Positions 25,366 through 32,476 of a stretch of DNA of 45,898 bases are shown piece by piece. Where the stretch lies: positions 1 to 45,898 of the forward strand of contig CATXTO010000016.1 in NCBI GenBank assembly GCA_958402445.1, read 5' to 3'. The notes beneath the pieces were generated by a model. That model had not been told where the DNA came from. It saw only the letters and a program-made list of their open reading frames with translations, and ran no database searches. The DNA comes from an uncultured Eubacteriales bacterium (lineage in GTDB: Bacteria; Bacillota; Clostridia; Oscillospirales; Oscillospiraceae). The first letter of the stretch is position 1, and every line of letters starts with the position of its first letter. A program made the translations under genes and the position numbers.

Positions 25366-26337
25366 TCAATATCTCCTGTTTTGCTCCCATCGAAGGGCGT
25401 CTGATAATATTTTGTGTATCTCACTGTATTTCATCTCAAGACCAAGCAGCTTGGTGGCTTTATCGTAGGATGCAACCAGCACAGCAGGGTCGCCCTGCCG
25501 CCGTTCCCCCAGTTGATAGGGGACCGGCCTGCCGGCGACCTCCGACAGCGCCTGAATCATTTCAAGCACCGTGTATCCCGTTCCGCTTCCCAGGTTGAAG
25601 CAATCCGAACGGTCGTGTTTCATAATGTAGTTTAAACCAAGATAATGCGCCCGTGCCAAATCCCGCACATGGATAAAGTCGCGGATGCAGCTTCCGTCCC
25701 GGGTGTCATAGTCCAGCCCAAATACCGTAAAGGGTTGCCCCGAGAGCAGAGCACGCACCATCACAGGGATCAAATGCGTTTCCGGATTGTGGGCCTCGCC
25801 CAGCATCCCGGTATCGTCGTCCCCGGCGGCGCAGAAGTAACGAAACGCGCAGTAGCGCAGGCCGTATGCCCGCTCATAGTCCTCCAGCAGCTTCTCCCCA
25901 ATCAGCTTGGTGGTGCCATAGGGGTTGATCGGAAGCTGGGGGTGGTTTTCGTCGATCGGGGTGTACTGCGGCTCGCCAAAGGTCGCTGCAGAAGAGGAGA
26001 AAACGAAATAGCCGATGCCGTGGGCGATACAGGCGTCCAGAAGGACCTGCATATTCGTCACGTTGTTATGGTAGTAGCGGGCCGGCCGTCTGACCGAGTC
26101 CGGAACCGAAGCATAGGCGCCGAAATGAAAGACAGCGTCGAATTTGTGCTGGGTCATGAGCTCGTCCAGCACAATGCGGTCCCCAAAATCGCCGTGCACG
26201 AATGTTCCGGCCACAACCGCCTGACGATGGCCGTCACTGAGATTATCCAGCACAACAGTTTCGATTCCCTGCTGGTTCAAATAGCAGTTTGTATGGCTTC
26301 CAATGTATCCGGCGCCGCCGGTCACCAGTACCTTCAT
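25366..26337 (-). CDS. galE: UDP-glucose 4-epimerase
   Basis: This 323-residue extended short-chain dehydrogenase has the NAD motif GGAGYIG at residues 7-13, SSSAATFGEPQ near 115 and the catalytic Y140xxxK144 in NPYGTTK. YDTRDGSCIRDFIHVRDLA is characteristic of GalE. It interconverts UDP-glucose and UDP-galactose, or the N-acetyl forms, to supply hexose donors. It splits the heptose genes, lying between gmhB and gmhA, with a 4-base overlap on one side and a 1-base gap on the other. Confidence 0.93.
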   Translation of the reverse strand: MKVLVTGGAGYIGSHTNCYLNQQGIETVVLDNLSDGHRQAVVAGTFVHGDFGDRIVLDELMTQHKFDAVFHFGAYASVPDSVRRPARYYHNNVTNMQVLLDACIAHGIGYFVFSSSAATFGEPQYTPIDENHPQLPINPYGTTKLIGEKLLEDYERAYGLRYCAFRYFCAAGDDDTGMLGEAHNPETHLIPVMVRALLSGQPFTVFGLDYDTRDGSCIRDFIHVRDLARAHYLGLNYIMKHDRSDCFNLGSGTGYTVLEMIQALSEVAGRPVPYQLGERRQGDPAVLVASYDKATKLLGLEMKYSEIHKILSDALRWEQNRRY

Positions 26338-26819
26338 GATTGATCCTCCAAAATACGAGCAACAGCTTTCTCTAATTGTGTTGTTTTTATCGTTCTGACT
26401 CCATATCTGCGCCCGGCCGCCACATCGCTGTCGCTGTCGCCGACCATCCAGGAGCTGGGCTTGTCTATGGCAAAGTCTCGCTCTGCCTGCAGAAATAGGC
26501 CGATCTCCGGCTTACGACAGGTGCAGGTCCCCGCTTCATGGGGGCAGACATAAACCCCGTCGATCCGCGCGCCGGACCGGGCGAATGCCCTGCGCATGTT
26601 CCGGTGAATTTCCGTTAGCTGCTGGAAAGACAGCAGCCCTCTGGCAACGCCCCGTTGGTTGGTGACCACGAGCAGCAGATACCCGGCCTGGGTCAGCAGG
26701 GCGGCGGCCTCCGGCACGCCGGGGAGGAAACGAAACTCGTTCCAACTTTTAATGTAGTCATGCTCCGCCGCCGGGACGTTGATCAGGCCGTCCCGGTCTA
26801 AAAATACGGCCTTAGCCAT
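26334..26819 (-). CDS. gmhB: D,D-heptose 1,7-bisphosphate 7-phosphatase
   Basis: The 161-residue HAD-superfamily IIIA protein has FLDRDGLIN (nucleophile D8, acid D10), LVVTNQRGVARG and MVGDSDSDVAAG. The loop CPHEAGTCTCRKP holds the Cys/His zinc ligands typical of GmhB. It removes the 7-phosphate from heptose 1,7-bisphosphate. With HddA upstream making the alpha anomer, the alpha-specific form is expected. ATG 26819 overlaps the hddA stop by 8 bases; the frame to 26852 has no better ribosome site. Confidence 0.92.
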   Translation of the reverse strand: MAKAVFLDRDGLINVPAAEHDYIKSWNEFRFLPGVPEAAALLTQAGYLLLVVTNQRGVARGLLSFQQLTEIHRNMRRAFARSGARIDGVYVCPHEAGTCTCRKPEIGLFLQAERDFAIDKPSSWMVGDSDSDVAAGRRYGVRTIKTTQLEKAVARILEDQS

Positions 26820-27783
26820 TGAAGTAGACGATTCTGCTTCCGTATCTTGCAATGTGCAGATACATCTGCTGCAGGCCCAGCGCCTCCTGCACCGATTTTT
26901 GGTAGGGCTCCTCGCAGTAGACCAGCAGGAACCCGCCCCCGCCGGCGCCTAGCAGCTTTCCACCTACCGCGCCGGCCTTTCGGGCAGTTTCATACAGTTC
27001 GTCGATGCGGGAGTTGCTGATGCTGCCGGTGACAGAGCGTTTCTTCAGCCATCCCTCATGCAGGAGCCGGCCGAAGTCGGGCCCCACGTTGTTTTGCAGC
27101 AGCATGGTGCGAAGCTCATTTGCCTGCTCCCGCATACAGTCCAGCACCGCAAGCTTAGAGGCGGTATCCTTTTTCTGCTGCGCAAGGATGACGTTGGCGT
27201 CCCGCTGCATGCCCGTATAAAAGACCATTAAATTGTGCTCCAGCGTTCTGGTGGCCGAATCGGAAAGCCACAGCTTCTCCCGCGTCACCGTCTCATCCTT
27301 GTGAAACTTAAAATAATTGATACCCCCAAATGCAGCCGCACTCTGGTCCTGCTTGCCGATGGGGGATTTCAAGATCTGAATTTCAATCTGGCAGGCCCGT
27401 TCCATCAGCTCGTTTGCAGATAGCTGCACCCCAATAAATGCGTACAGCGCGTTGAGCAAGCCCACGGTCAGCGAGGAAGATGACCCCAGGCCTGTCCCGG
27501 CCGGCACTTCGCCGATCGTGGTGATCTCCACGCCCCGCGGAATTCCCACCATCTTGAGGCATTCCCGCACAATGCTGTGCTGAATTTCGTCGACACAGTC
27601 GACGATTTCCGTATCGGTGTAACTGATGCGGATGCTGTCGTCAAATCTTCTGTGGACCGCGACATAGATGTATTTGCTGATGGCCATGCTGACCACAGCC
27701 CCGTACCCGGTTTGATAATAGCTTTGCATATCCGTGCCTCCGCCAGCAAAGCTGATGCGCAGCGGTGTTTTCGATATAATCAA
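26812..27783 (-). CDS. hddA: D-glycero-alpha-D-manno-heptose 7-phosphate kinase
   Basis: The 323-residue GHMP kinase begins IISKTPLRISFAGGGTDM. It has the ATP loop PAGTGLGSSSSLTVGLLNAL near residue 95 and the C-terminal GGKLLGAGGGGFLLVYCE. These match HddA and related sugar 1-kinases, which phosphorylate D,D-heptose 7-phosphate at C1 in the alpha form. Placement between hddC and gmhB makes the assignment firm, although L-fucose-type kinases share the same motifs. The start overlaps hddC by 4 bases. Confidence 0.92.
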   Translation of the reverse strand: MIISKTPLRISFAGGGTDMQSYYQTGYGAVVSMAISKYIYVAVHRRFDDSIRISYTDTEIVDCVDEIQHSIVRECLKMVGIPRGVEITTIGEVPAGTGLGSSSSLTVGLLNALYAFIGVQLSANELMERACQIEIQILKSPIGKQDQSAAAFGGINYFKFHKDETVTREKLWLSDSATRTLEHNLMVFYTGMQRDANVILAQQKKDTASKLAVLDCMREQANELRTMLLQNNVGPDFGRLLHEGWLKKRSVTGSISNSRIDELYETARKAGAVGGKLLGAGGGGFLLVYCEEPYQKSVQEALGLQQMYLHIARYGSRIVYFNG

Positions 27784-28487
27784 GTCAGTTGCCCCTCTAT
27801 CTTTATTGTTTGAGCACGTTTATAGTTTTCCGGCGTTCCAACGTCAATGAGTTGGCCTTTTATGGGCCAGCCGTACATCCTGCCGATGATTCTGGGCAGA
27901 ACGTGCATCCCAAAATCAACGGACTCCCCAGTGGGAATATGCTCGAAGATGCGCCCGTCCGTGATGTATACCCCTGCGTTGGACCAATCGCTTTTTGGAA
28001 CCGCCGGCTTTTCCACGAAGTCCACAATGCGTTGCCTGTCATCCAGCTGGGCAATGCCGCATTGCTGGGGATGCGCCGCGTGAAACAGCGCCATTGTCAA
28101 AAGTCCACTGTGGGAATTGTGGAAGGCCAGCATGTCCCCTAAGTCTATGGAGGTGAAATTATCAGCATAGCAGATGAAAAAGGGTTCGCTTCCCACAAAT
28201 GCCCGGTTTTCCCGCACGGTGCCGCCGCTGCCGAGCAGCGTTTTCTCGTAATACTCCGTCACCTGAACGGCGTCCGTCCGGCCCCGATATGCTTCCAGCC
28301 AGGCATGAACCTGCTCCGCCAGATAATGCGTGTTGATCAATACTTCCTGCACGCCGTGCTTTTTCAAAAGCTCCAGCCACCACTCCAGCAGCGGACGTCC
28401 CTGTATCGGCACAAGACATTTTGGGATCGTATCGGTGAGCGGACGCAGACGCGTTCCCAAGCCGGCGGCTAAAAGGATCGCCTTCAT
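27780..28487 (-). CDS. hddC: D-glycero-alpha-D-manno-heptose 1-phosphate guanylyltransferase
   Basis: The 235-residue nucleotidyltransferase has the signature LAAGLGTRLRPLTDTIPKCLVPI, NTHYLAEQV, FICYADNFTSIDLGD with the metal-binding aspartate, and VEKP. In this setting, with gmhA, hddA and gmhB, it should make GDP-D-glycero-alpha-D-manno-heptose from GTP. From sequence alone other sugar-1-phosphate nucleotidyltransferases remain possible, so the GDP specificity is inferred from context. It overlaps the genes on both sides by 4 bases. Confidence 0.88.
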   Translation of the reverse strand: MKAILLAAGLGTRLRPLTDTIPKCLVPIQGRPLLEWWLELLKKHGVQEVLINTHYLAEQVHAWLEAYRGRTDAVQVTEYYEKTLLGSGGTVRENRAFVGSEPFFICYADNFTSIDLGDMLAFHNSHSGLLTMALFHAAHPQQCGIAQLDDRQRIVDFVEKPAVPKSDWSNAGVYITDGRIFEHIPTGESVDFGMHVLPRIIGRMYGWPIKGQLIDVGTPENYKRAQTIKIEGQLT

Positions 28488-29173
28488 TGGGCGCCCCGCC
28501 TCTGTACAATGACGGATACCGTCTTGAATAAAATGGATAGGTCGAGCCAGACAGAACAGTGCTCGACATAATAGAGCTCCAGCTTCTGGCGCTCCCCGCT
28601 TTCATAATTGCGCTCACTTCTGCCGTTGACCTGCCAATAACCAGTGATACCGGGCTTGACGCTCAGAATTCGGCTCTGTTGGTCTGCGTAGTTCGCGAGC
28701 TCCTCATCGATAAGCGGGCGGGGGCCGATTAGGCTCATATCCCCCTTCAGCACGGAAAGAAGCTGGGGCAATTCATCTAGGCTGCATTTCCTGAGAACCC
28801 TACCGACCTTTGTGATGCGGGGATCGTCCTTAATTTTCTGCTCCCTTTGAAACTGTTCCATTTCTTCCGGCGTGAAATATCGGTCCAGAGCGTCAGCATC
28901 TACACACATGCTCCGGAACTTGTACATTTTATACAGGCCCTTTTCGCCGCGGCACATTCTCGTATGTATTACAGGACCACCGTCCTCCGCCTTGATCAAA
29001 ATTGCGATGACCGCCAGAACAGGCGAAAGAATGATCAATCCGAGCGTGGCGCATACGAAATCAAATACTCGTTTTACAGCGAAATAAATTTTTTTCCTGC
29101 GTATGACCCCTGTTTCAACAGTGGAAATAGGCGTTACGTTTTCGGTCTCAGCTTCCATTGTTACCGTTGGCAT
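28484..29173 (-). CDS. Undecaprenyl-phosphate phosphoglycosyl transferase (initiating sugar transferase)
   Basis: The 229-residue protein is a monotopic phosphoglycosyl transferase (PF02397). It has a single re-entrant span near residues 33-55 after KRVFDFVCATLGLIIL, then KMYKFRSMCVDAD, TKVGRVLRKCSLDELPQL with the catalytic DE pair, MSLIGPRPLIDEE and GITGYWQVNGRS. It puts the first sugar-1-phosphate on undecaprenyl phosphate. It lacks the N-terminal four-span half of WbaP/CpsE proteins, so it is the minimal form. It is the first gene of the operon, with promoter and palindromes upstream. Confidence 0.93.
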   Translation of the reverse strand: MPTVTMEAETENVTPISTVETGVIRRKKIYFAVKRVFDFVCATLGLIILSPVLAVIAILIKAEDGGPVIHTRMCRGEKGLYKMYKFRSMCVDADALDRYFTPEEMEQFQREQKIKDDPRITKVGRVLRKCSLDELPQLLSVLKGDMSLIGPRPLIDEELANYADQQSRILSVKPGITGYWQVNGRSERNYESGERQKLELYYVEHCSVWLDLSILFKTVSVIVQRRGAQ

Positions 29174-29242
29174 ACATTCACCATCCCTTGTTCTCTCTAC
29201 AGATCCGAGTTCTTAACTTGCATTTCTCTATAAATTTTGCAA

Positions 29243-29262
29243 TGCGCATTTCATGAAACGCA
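29243..29262 (-). promoter_or_regulatory. Imperfect palindrome in the operon leader
   Basis: TGCG-CATTTCATGAAA-CGCA is an inverted repeat centred on TTTCATGAAA, about 35-55 bases after the predicted transcription start. Its core resembles the operators next to the XRE regulator (ATTTCATTGAAA) with one base less in the middle. It could be an operator or a leader hairpin. Confidence 0.45.
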
Positions 29263-29302
29263 AGGACAAAAGCAGATTGTCAACTAATATAGACACGCGC
29301 GT

Positions 29303-29331
29303 ATTATACTATGTCATGCGCTATAATTCAA
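29303..29331 (-). promoter_or_regulatory. Promoter of the polysaccharide operon
   Basis: On the minus strand TTGAAT (326-331 of this kilobase) and TATAAT (303-308) are separated by exactly 17 bases, a near-consensus sigma-A promoter. It lies about 120 bases before the ATG of the sugar transferase gene and faces the whole leftward locus. Confidence 0.8.
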
Positions 29332-29423
29332 TAGAGGCAGGACAAATAATGCCTTCTTTTTTTTTCCAGAGTACAATTAAGAATCTAGTGAAATAGCCTG
29401 TTTTCGCAGGAATCAGGTACATA

Positions 29424-29435
29424 ATTTCATTGAAA
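29424..29435. promoter_or_regulatory. Second copy of the operator core upstream of the polysaccharide promoter
   Basis: ATTTCATTGAAA is identical to the 12-base core of the palindrome at 29691-29707. It lies about 95 bases upstream of the polysaccharide promoter -35 box. The outer bases are not symmetric, so binding would be weaker. Confidence 0.45.
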
Positions 29436-29501
29436 AAATTAGAAAAATAACATGATGCAAGATAAGTGGCCCCGGTCCCGCCGACGCTTCCCGAATGTCC
29501 G

Positions 29502-29672
29502 CTATTCAACGCAGTGATCGGGCGGTTTGCGGGGTTTGCGCTCGTTGTCCTCTTTTTGCAGAAGACAATGAATCCATCCCTTTAGGTAGGCATAATCGGT
29601 CGGCGACTGGGAATAAATCGCGCTTAGCTTCACGGCAGTGTCTCTGACGTCTTCCAACTTCTCTGCGCCCAT
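29502..29672 (-). CDS. 56-aa small protein of unknown function
   Basis: ATG 29672 has a very strong AAGGAGGAG site 5 bases upstream. The peptide begins MGAEKLEDVRDTAVKLSAIY, contains YLKGWIHCLLQ and ends in a polar, basic tail. The first 40 residues could form two helices. I recognise no family. It has its own consensus-like promoter (29707-29735), divergent from the XRE regulator and with the palindromic operator between promoter and start. It may therefore be a controlled partner of that regulator. Longer in-frame starts lie upstream of the promoter and are unlikely. Confidence 0.68.
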   Translation of the reverse strand: MGAEKLEDVRDTAVKLSAIYSQSPTDYAYLKGWIHCLLQKEDNERKPRKPPDHCVE

Positions 29673-29690
29673 GGATACTCCTCCTTCCCT

Positions 29691-29707
29691 TGATTTCATT
29701 GAAATCA
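29691..29707. promoter_or_regulatory. 17-bp palindromic operator
   Basis: TGATTTCA-T-TGAAATCA is a perfect inverted repeat with one central base. It abuts the -10 box of the small-protein promoter, so a bound repressor would block initiation or early elongation. The XRE protein encoded divergently is the obvious candidate to bind it. Confidence 0.7.
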
Positions 29708-29735
29708 TAATACCATTCAAAGAAATCAAAGTCAA
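29707..29735 (-). promoter_or_regulatory. Promoter of the 56-aa protein gene
   Basis: On the minus strand TTGACT (730-735) and TATTAT (707-712) are 17 bases apart. A GAAATCA half-site (722-728) lies in the spacer and the full palindrome directly follows the -10 box. Confidence 0.68.
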
Positions 29736-29755
29736 TACTTTTATCTGATTTAGCG

Positions 29756-29784
29756 TTTACTTTGAAATCAAAATGTGGTATACT
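29756..29784 (+). promoter_or_regulatory. Promoter of the XRE regulator with internal operator
   Basis: TTTACT (756-761) and TATACT (779-784) are 17 bases apart. The palindromic TTTGAAATCAAA (761-772) lies in the spacer, sharing the GAAATCA half-site, which suggests autorepression. The predicted leader is only about 14 bases, which rules out the GTG at 29775 as a start. Confidence 0.65.
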
Positions 29785-29804
29785 GCTTTCATGGGGGTGA
29801 TGAT

Positions 29805-30173
29805 TTGGATATTCACAAAAGATTAAAATATCTTCGAGAGCAGCTAAAGCTAACAACCCGCGCGTTTGGCGCGTCGATTAACATGTCCGGCGGCGCAATC
29901 ACCAACATGGAAAAAGGTTTTAGAAATATCACGGACCGTACGATACGGGATATTTGCCGGGAATACAACATCAATCCGGATTGGCTCATCAACGGCAACG
30001 AGCCTATGTACGAGGATGTAATCGGCGATTTGGAGATTGACGATGAGGTGAAGCAGCTCGCAAAGCAGTACAGCATGTTAAGTGACAAGGATAGAGCGCT
30101 GGTAAAAGATATGATCAACTCCCTCTGTGAAAAGATTTTGGGGCAGCAGCAAGCGGAACGGGAGGAAGAATAG
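29805..30173 (+). CDS. XRE/Cro-C1 family transcriptional regulator
   Basis: The 122-residue protein starts MDIHKRLKYLREQLKLTTR and has a helix-turn-helix of the XRE type (FGASINMSGGAITNMEKGFRNIT) over residues 15-45. After it come CREYNINPDWLINGNEPMY, frequent in phage-like and gut clostridial XRE regulators, and a helical C-terminal part likely to dimerise. The start is a TTG at 29805, chosen because GGGGGTG lies 5 bases upstream and the predicted transcript starts near 29791. It probably represses its own and the divergent gene through TGAAATCA palindromes, and may touch the polysaccharide promoter. Confidence 0.88.
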   Translation: MDIHKRLKYLREQLKLTTRAFGASINMSGGAITNMEKGFRNITDRTIRDICREYNINPDWLINGNEPMYEDVIGDLEIDDEVKQLAKQYSMLSDKDRALVKDMINSLCEKILGQQQAEREEE

Positions 30174-30924
30174 CCTGCATGCTGTTGCGGCAGCGCCGGA
30201 GAACCTGGCCGTTCCGCGTCTGTGGTACGCCGGTCGAGACCGACGGGACGACGGTCTCGGTTAGGGAGGGAAGGCGGGCGCAACGCCGCCGCAGGGGTAT
30301 GGTCGGATTTCGCCCTGGATACTTTTTCTCGGGCTTCCCCAAAAGGGGTGTCAGAATCCGAACAGGAGCCATTGTATCACGTTCGTGCTCATTTAGCAGC
30401 CCGACGCAGCGCTGAATATCAGATAAAAAGAGATATTTGGTCAGAGGCCAGCTATTAGATGCGGGCAGATAGAACGAAAACGACGGGCGGCTGCGGTCCG
30501 GAGCCCGGTTTTGTCTCATAAGTGCAGAATCCCAAAGCCCTGGACGACTTGCTTGCCCGCCATGGACGGGCTGCTTGCCCGGCAGGGTTTTTCTGTGCCT
30601 TTTCAGCGAGCTGGTTGCAGGGCCTGTAGCCGAGGCGGAGCATACGGGCGAAAGCCCAAAACGCGACGAAAAGCGCCCCCTGCCTTACGGTAGGGGGCGC
30701 TTTGGAGTGAAGCCGATCAGGGCCAACAGGGGGAGGTGGCCGGCGGGAAAGCCAAGCGGTATTTTAGGGCCCGTGATTTCCCCCGCCCGGCCCGGGAGCG
30801 AAAGCTCCACCGCCTATTCCCGCACACGAAATCCCCGGACGCGGGATTCCGCATCCGGGGCTGTGCAATCTACGGGCAAAAAAAGAGCGAAGGCGGCGGG
30901 GGCCGATCCGGCCGCAGGAACCCA
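30174..30924. other. Intergenic region with hairpins, no gene seen
   Basis: No reading frame here has a ribosome site or recognisable protein pattern. There is a hairpin with an 8-bp stem (CGAGACCG) at 30235-30259, a strong hairpin at 30669-30703 and a 12-bp wobble-containing hairpin around 30833-30860. A run of seven A near 30880 would form a U-tract for the leftward lipoprotein transcript after a weak GC-rich stem. No structured RNA family was recognised. Confidence 0.6.
30669..30703. terminator. GC-rich hairpin, possible bidirectional terminator
   Basis: AAAGCGCCCCCT pairs with AGGGGGCGCTTT (12 bp), with a short inner loop. Only three T follow on either strand, so termination is likely weak. 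It lies between the convergent XRE gene and the lipoprotein gene. Confidence 0.5.
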
Positions 30925-32457
30925 TCAGGATTCCTTGGCGTCTGCAAGCTGCCGGCTGTTGGCGGTGTGAAACACATTGTCCAGGCCCGGCAGCAGGCTG
31001 GACGCGGCGCCCCGCGTGGCGTAAACCGCGTAGGTCCGAACCAACAGGGGACACAGCTGCCCGTCCTCCATCACCGCCTGGTGCAGGTCGTAATAATTGC
31101 CGCTGTTTTCCAGGGCGGCCAGGCACAGCGCGTAGCGCTCGGCGCTGGTCATGCCGCCGTAGGGCAGGCTGCCCCCCTCCTGGAAAAACGGGGACAGATC
31201 GAAGTTGGGAGACAGGCGGATCTCGCCCAGGTACAAGTCAAAGTTTCCAGATTCCAAGGCGGCCTGGTAGTCGCTTTGCCCCTTGGCGTTCACGGTGGTT
31301 TTCAGGCCGCAGTCCGTGAGGGCCTGGGCCACGGCCTCGGCGGCGGTGACCCGTACTGGGTCGTCGCTGCACACCAGCAGCGTGGCGTTGGTGTTCCGCA
31401 TCCCGGCGTTGGACAGGGCGCTGGTGAATTTGTCCGGATGATAGCCGTACTGGGCGGCCAGGTCCTCGTCATAGTAGTCTGCGGAGGGGGATGCGGGCAA
31501 GCAGGCGGGTTCGGCAAAGCCCCGGTATACCCCGGCCAGACTGCTCCGGTCCACTGCGTGGGTCAGTGCCGCCCGAATGGACCCGCTGGCAAATACGCCG
31601 CCGCCCCGGTTGCAGCCCAGATACAGAAGGATGCCTGTGGCGCAGTCCCACAGCTCGTAGTCGCAGCGGTACTCCACATAGGAACTGGAGCCCGGGTCCG
31701 CGCAGACCACGTCGGTCTCGCCAAACTCGAACTGGTCCCGGATATCCGAGGGGGAGCGGGCCTCCGAGAGCACGATGGAATCAAATTCCACCGCGGCCGG
31801 GTACTCGCTCCACCAATCCCCCCGGCGCTGGAGGCGCAGGCTGCCGCCCTGGCCCGACAGGGCATAGGGTCCGGTGCCCAGGGGCTGCTCCGCCTCCACG
31901 TCCTGAGCCCGGACAATGGGGATGTCCAAAAGCAAGGGCAGGTTCTCATAGGCCGTGTCCAGAATCACCACCAGACTTCCGTCCTCGGCGGCGGCCACGG
32001 AGGTCACGTGCTGCAGGCGGTTACCGTAAACCGGGCTGCCCATGGCTGCCTGGAGGCTGGCCGCCGCGTCCTGGGCGGTCAGGGCGGAGCCGTCGGAAAA
32101 GGTGGCGGGCACCAGGGTGAAGGTATAGGTTTTCAGGTCCTCCGAGGCGCGGTAGCTCTGGCAGAGCACCGGCTCGGCCCGGTACTGGGAGGTGACGGCA
32201 AACAGGCCCTGGTACAACAAAGACAGGATGCTGCGGTTGACCAGCCGGGTGCAGGTATAGGGATTCAGGCCCGCGTCGGCTTGATAAGACAGGCCGAACG
32301 CCAAGGCGCGTGGGTTTTCCGAGGGATCGGAAGGCGAGGCGCTCTGGGTCGGCTCCGTGGTGGGCGCGGACTCCCGGGCGTCCTGCGTGCAGCCCTGCAG
32401 CATGCCCAGGCAGAGGCACAGCACCAGCGACCAGGCGGCAAGGGTTTTCTTTGGCAT
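30925..32457 (-). CDS. Extracellular solute-binding lipoprotein, family 5 (peptide/nickel type)
   Basis: The 510-residue protein has a lipoprotein signal peptide with lipobox LGMLQGC (lipidated C23) and a Ser/Thr/Pro-rich linker. The family 5 binding domain follows: LNPYTCTRLVNRSILSLLYQGLF, LKTYTFTLVPATFSDGSALTAQDAAASLQ and the late AALTHAVDRSSLAGVYRG. It would bind a peptide or other ligand outside the membrane for an ABC importer, but no permease or ATPase for it lies nearby. GGGGAGG 9 bases before ATG 32457 fixes the start. It is 19 bases after pgeF and probably co-transcribed. Confidence 0.9.
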   Translation of the reverse strand: MPKKTLAAWSLVLCLCLGMLQGCTQDARESAPTTEPTQSASPSDPSENPRALAFGLSYQADAGLNPYTCTRLVNRSILSLLYQGLFAVTSQYRAEPVLCQSYRASEDLKTYTFTLVPATFSDGSALTAQDAAASLQAAMGSPVYGNRLQHVTSVAAAEDGSLVVILDTAYENLPLLLDIPIVRAQDVEAEQPLGTGPYALSGQGGSLRLQRRGDWWSEYPAAVEFDSIVLSEARSPSDIRDQFEFGETDVVCADPGSSSYVEYRCDYELWDCATGILLYLGCNRGGGVFASGSIRAALTHAVDRSSLAGVYRGFAEPACLPASPSADYYDEDLAAQYGYHPDKFTSALSNAGMRNTNATLLVCSDDPVRVTAAEAVAQALTDCGLKTTVNAKGQSDYQAALESGNFDLYLGEIRLSPNFDLSPFFQEGGSLPYGGMTSAERYALCLAALENSGNYYDLHQAVMEDGQLCPLLVRTYAVYATRGAASSLLPGLDNVFHTANSRQLADAKES

Positions 32458-32476
32458 GTGTTTGAACCTCCCCGCG

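Larger units (their letters stand above)
29174..29501. other. AT-rich upstream region of the polysaccharide operon
   Basis: This 328-base stretch has no credible gene. It is much more AT-rich than its surroundings. It holds the operon promoter (29303-29331), a ~120-base untranslated leader with a palindrome, A/T tracts upstream of the -35 that could act as an UP element, and a copy of the 12-mer ATTTCATTGAAA. Confidence 0.7.

Noticed and set aside
30174..30924. Structured non-coding RNA
   Set aside because: Several hairpins exist, but no riboswitch, 6S, tmRNA or tRNA pattern could be assigned by eye.
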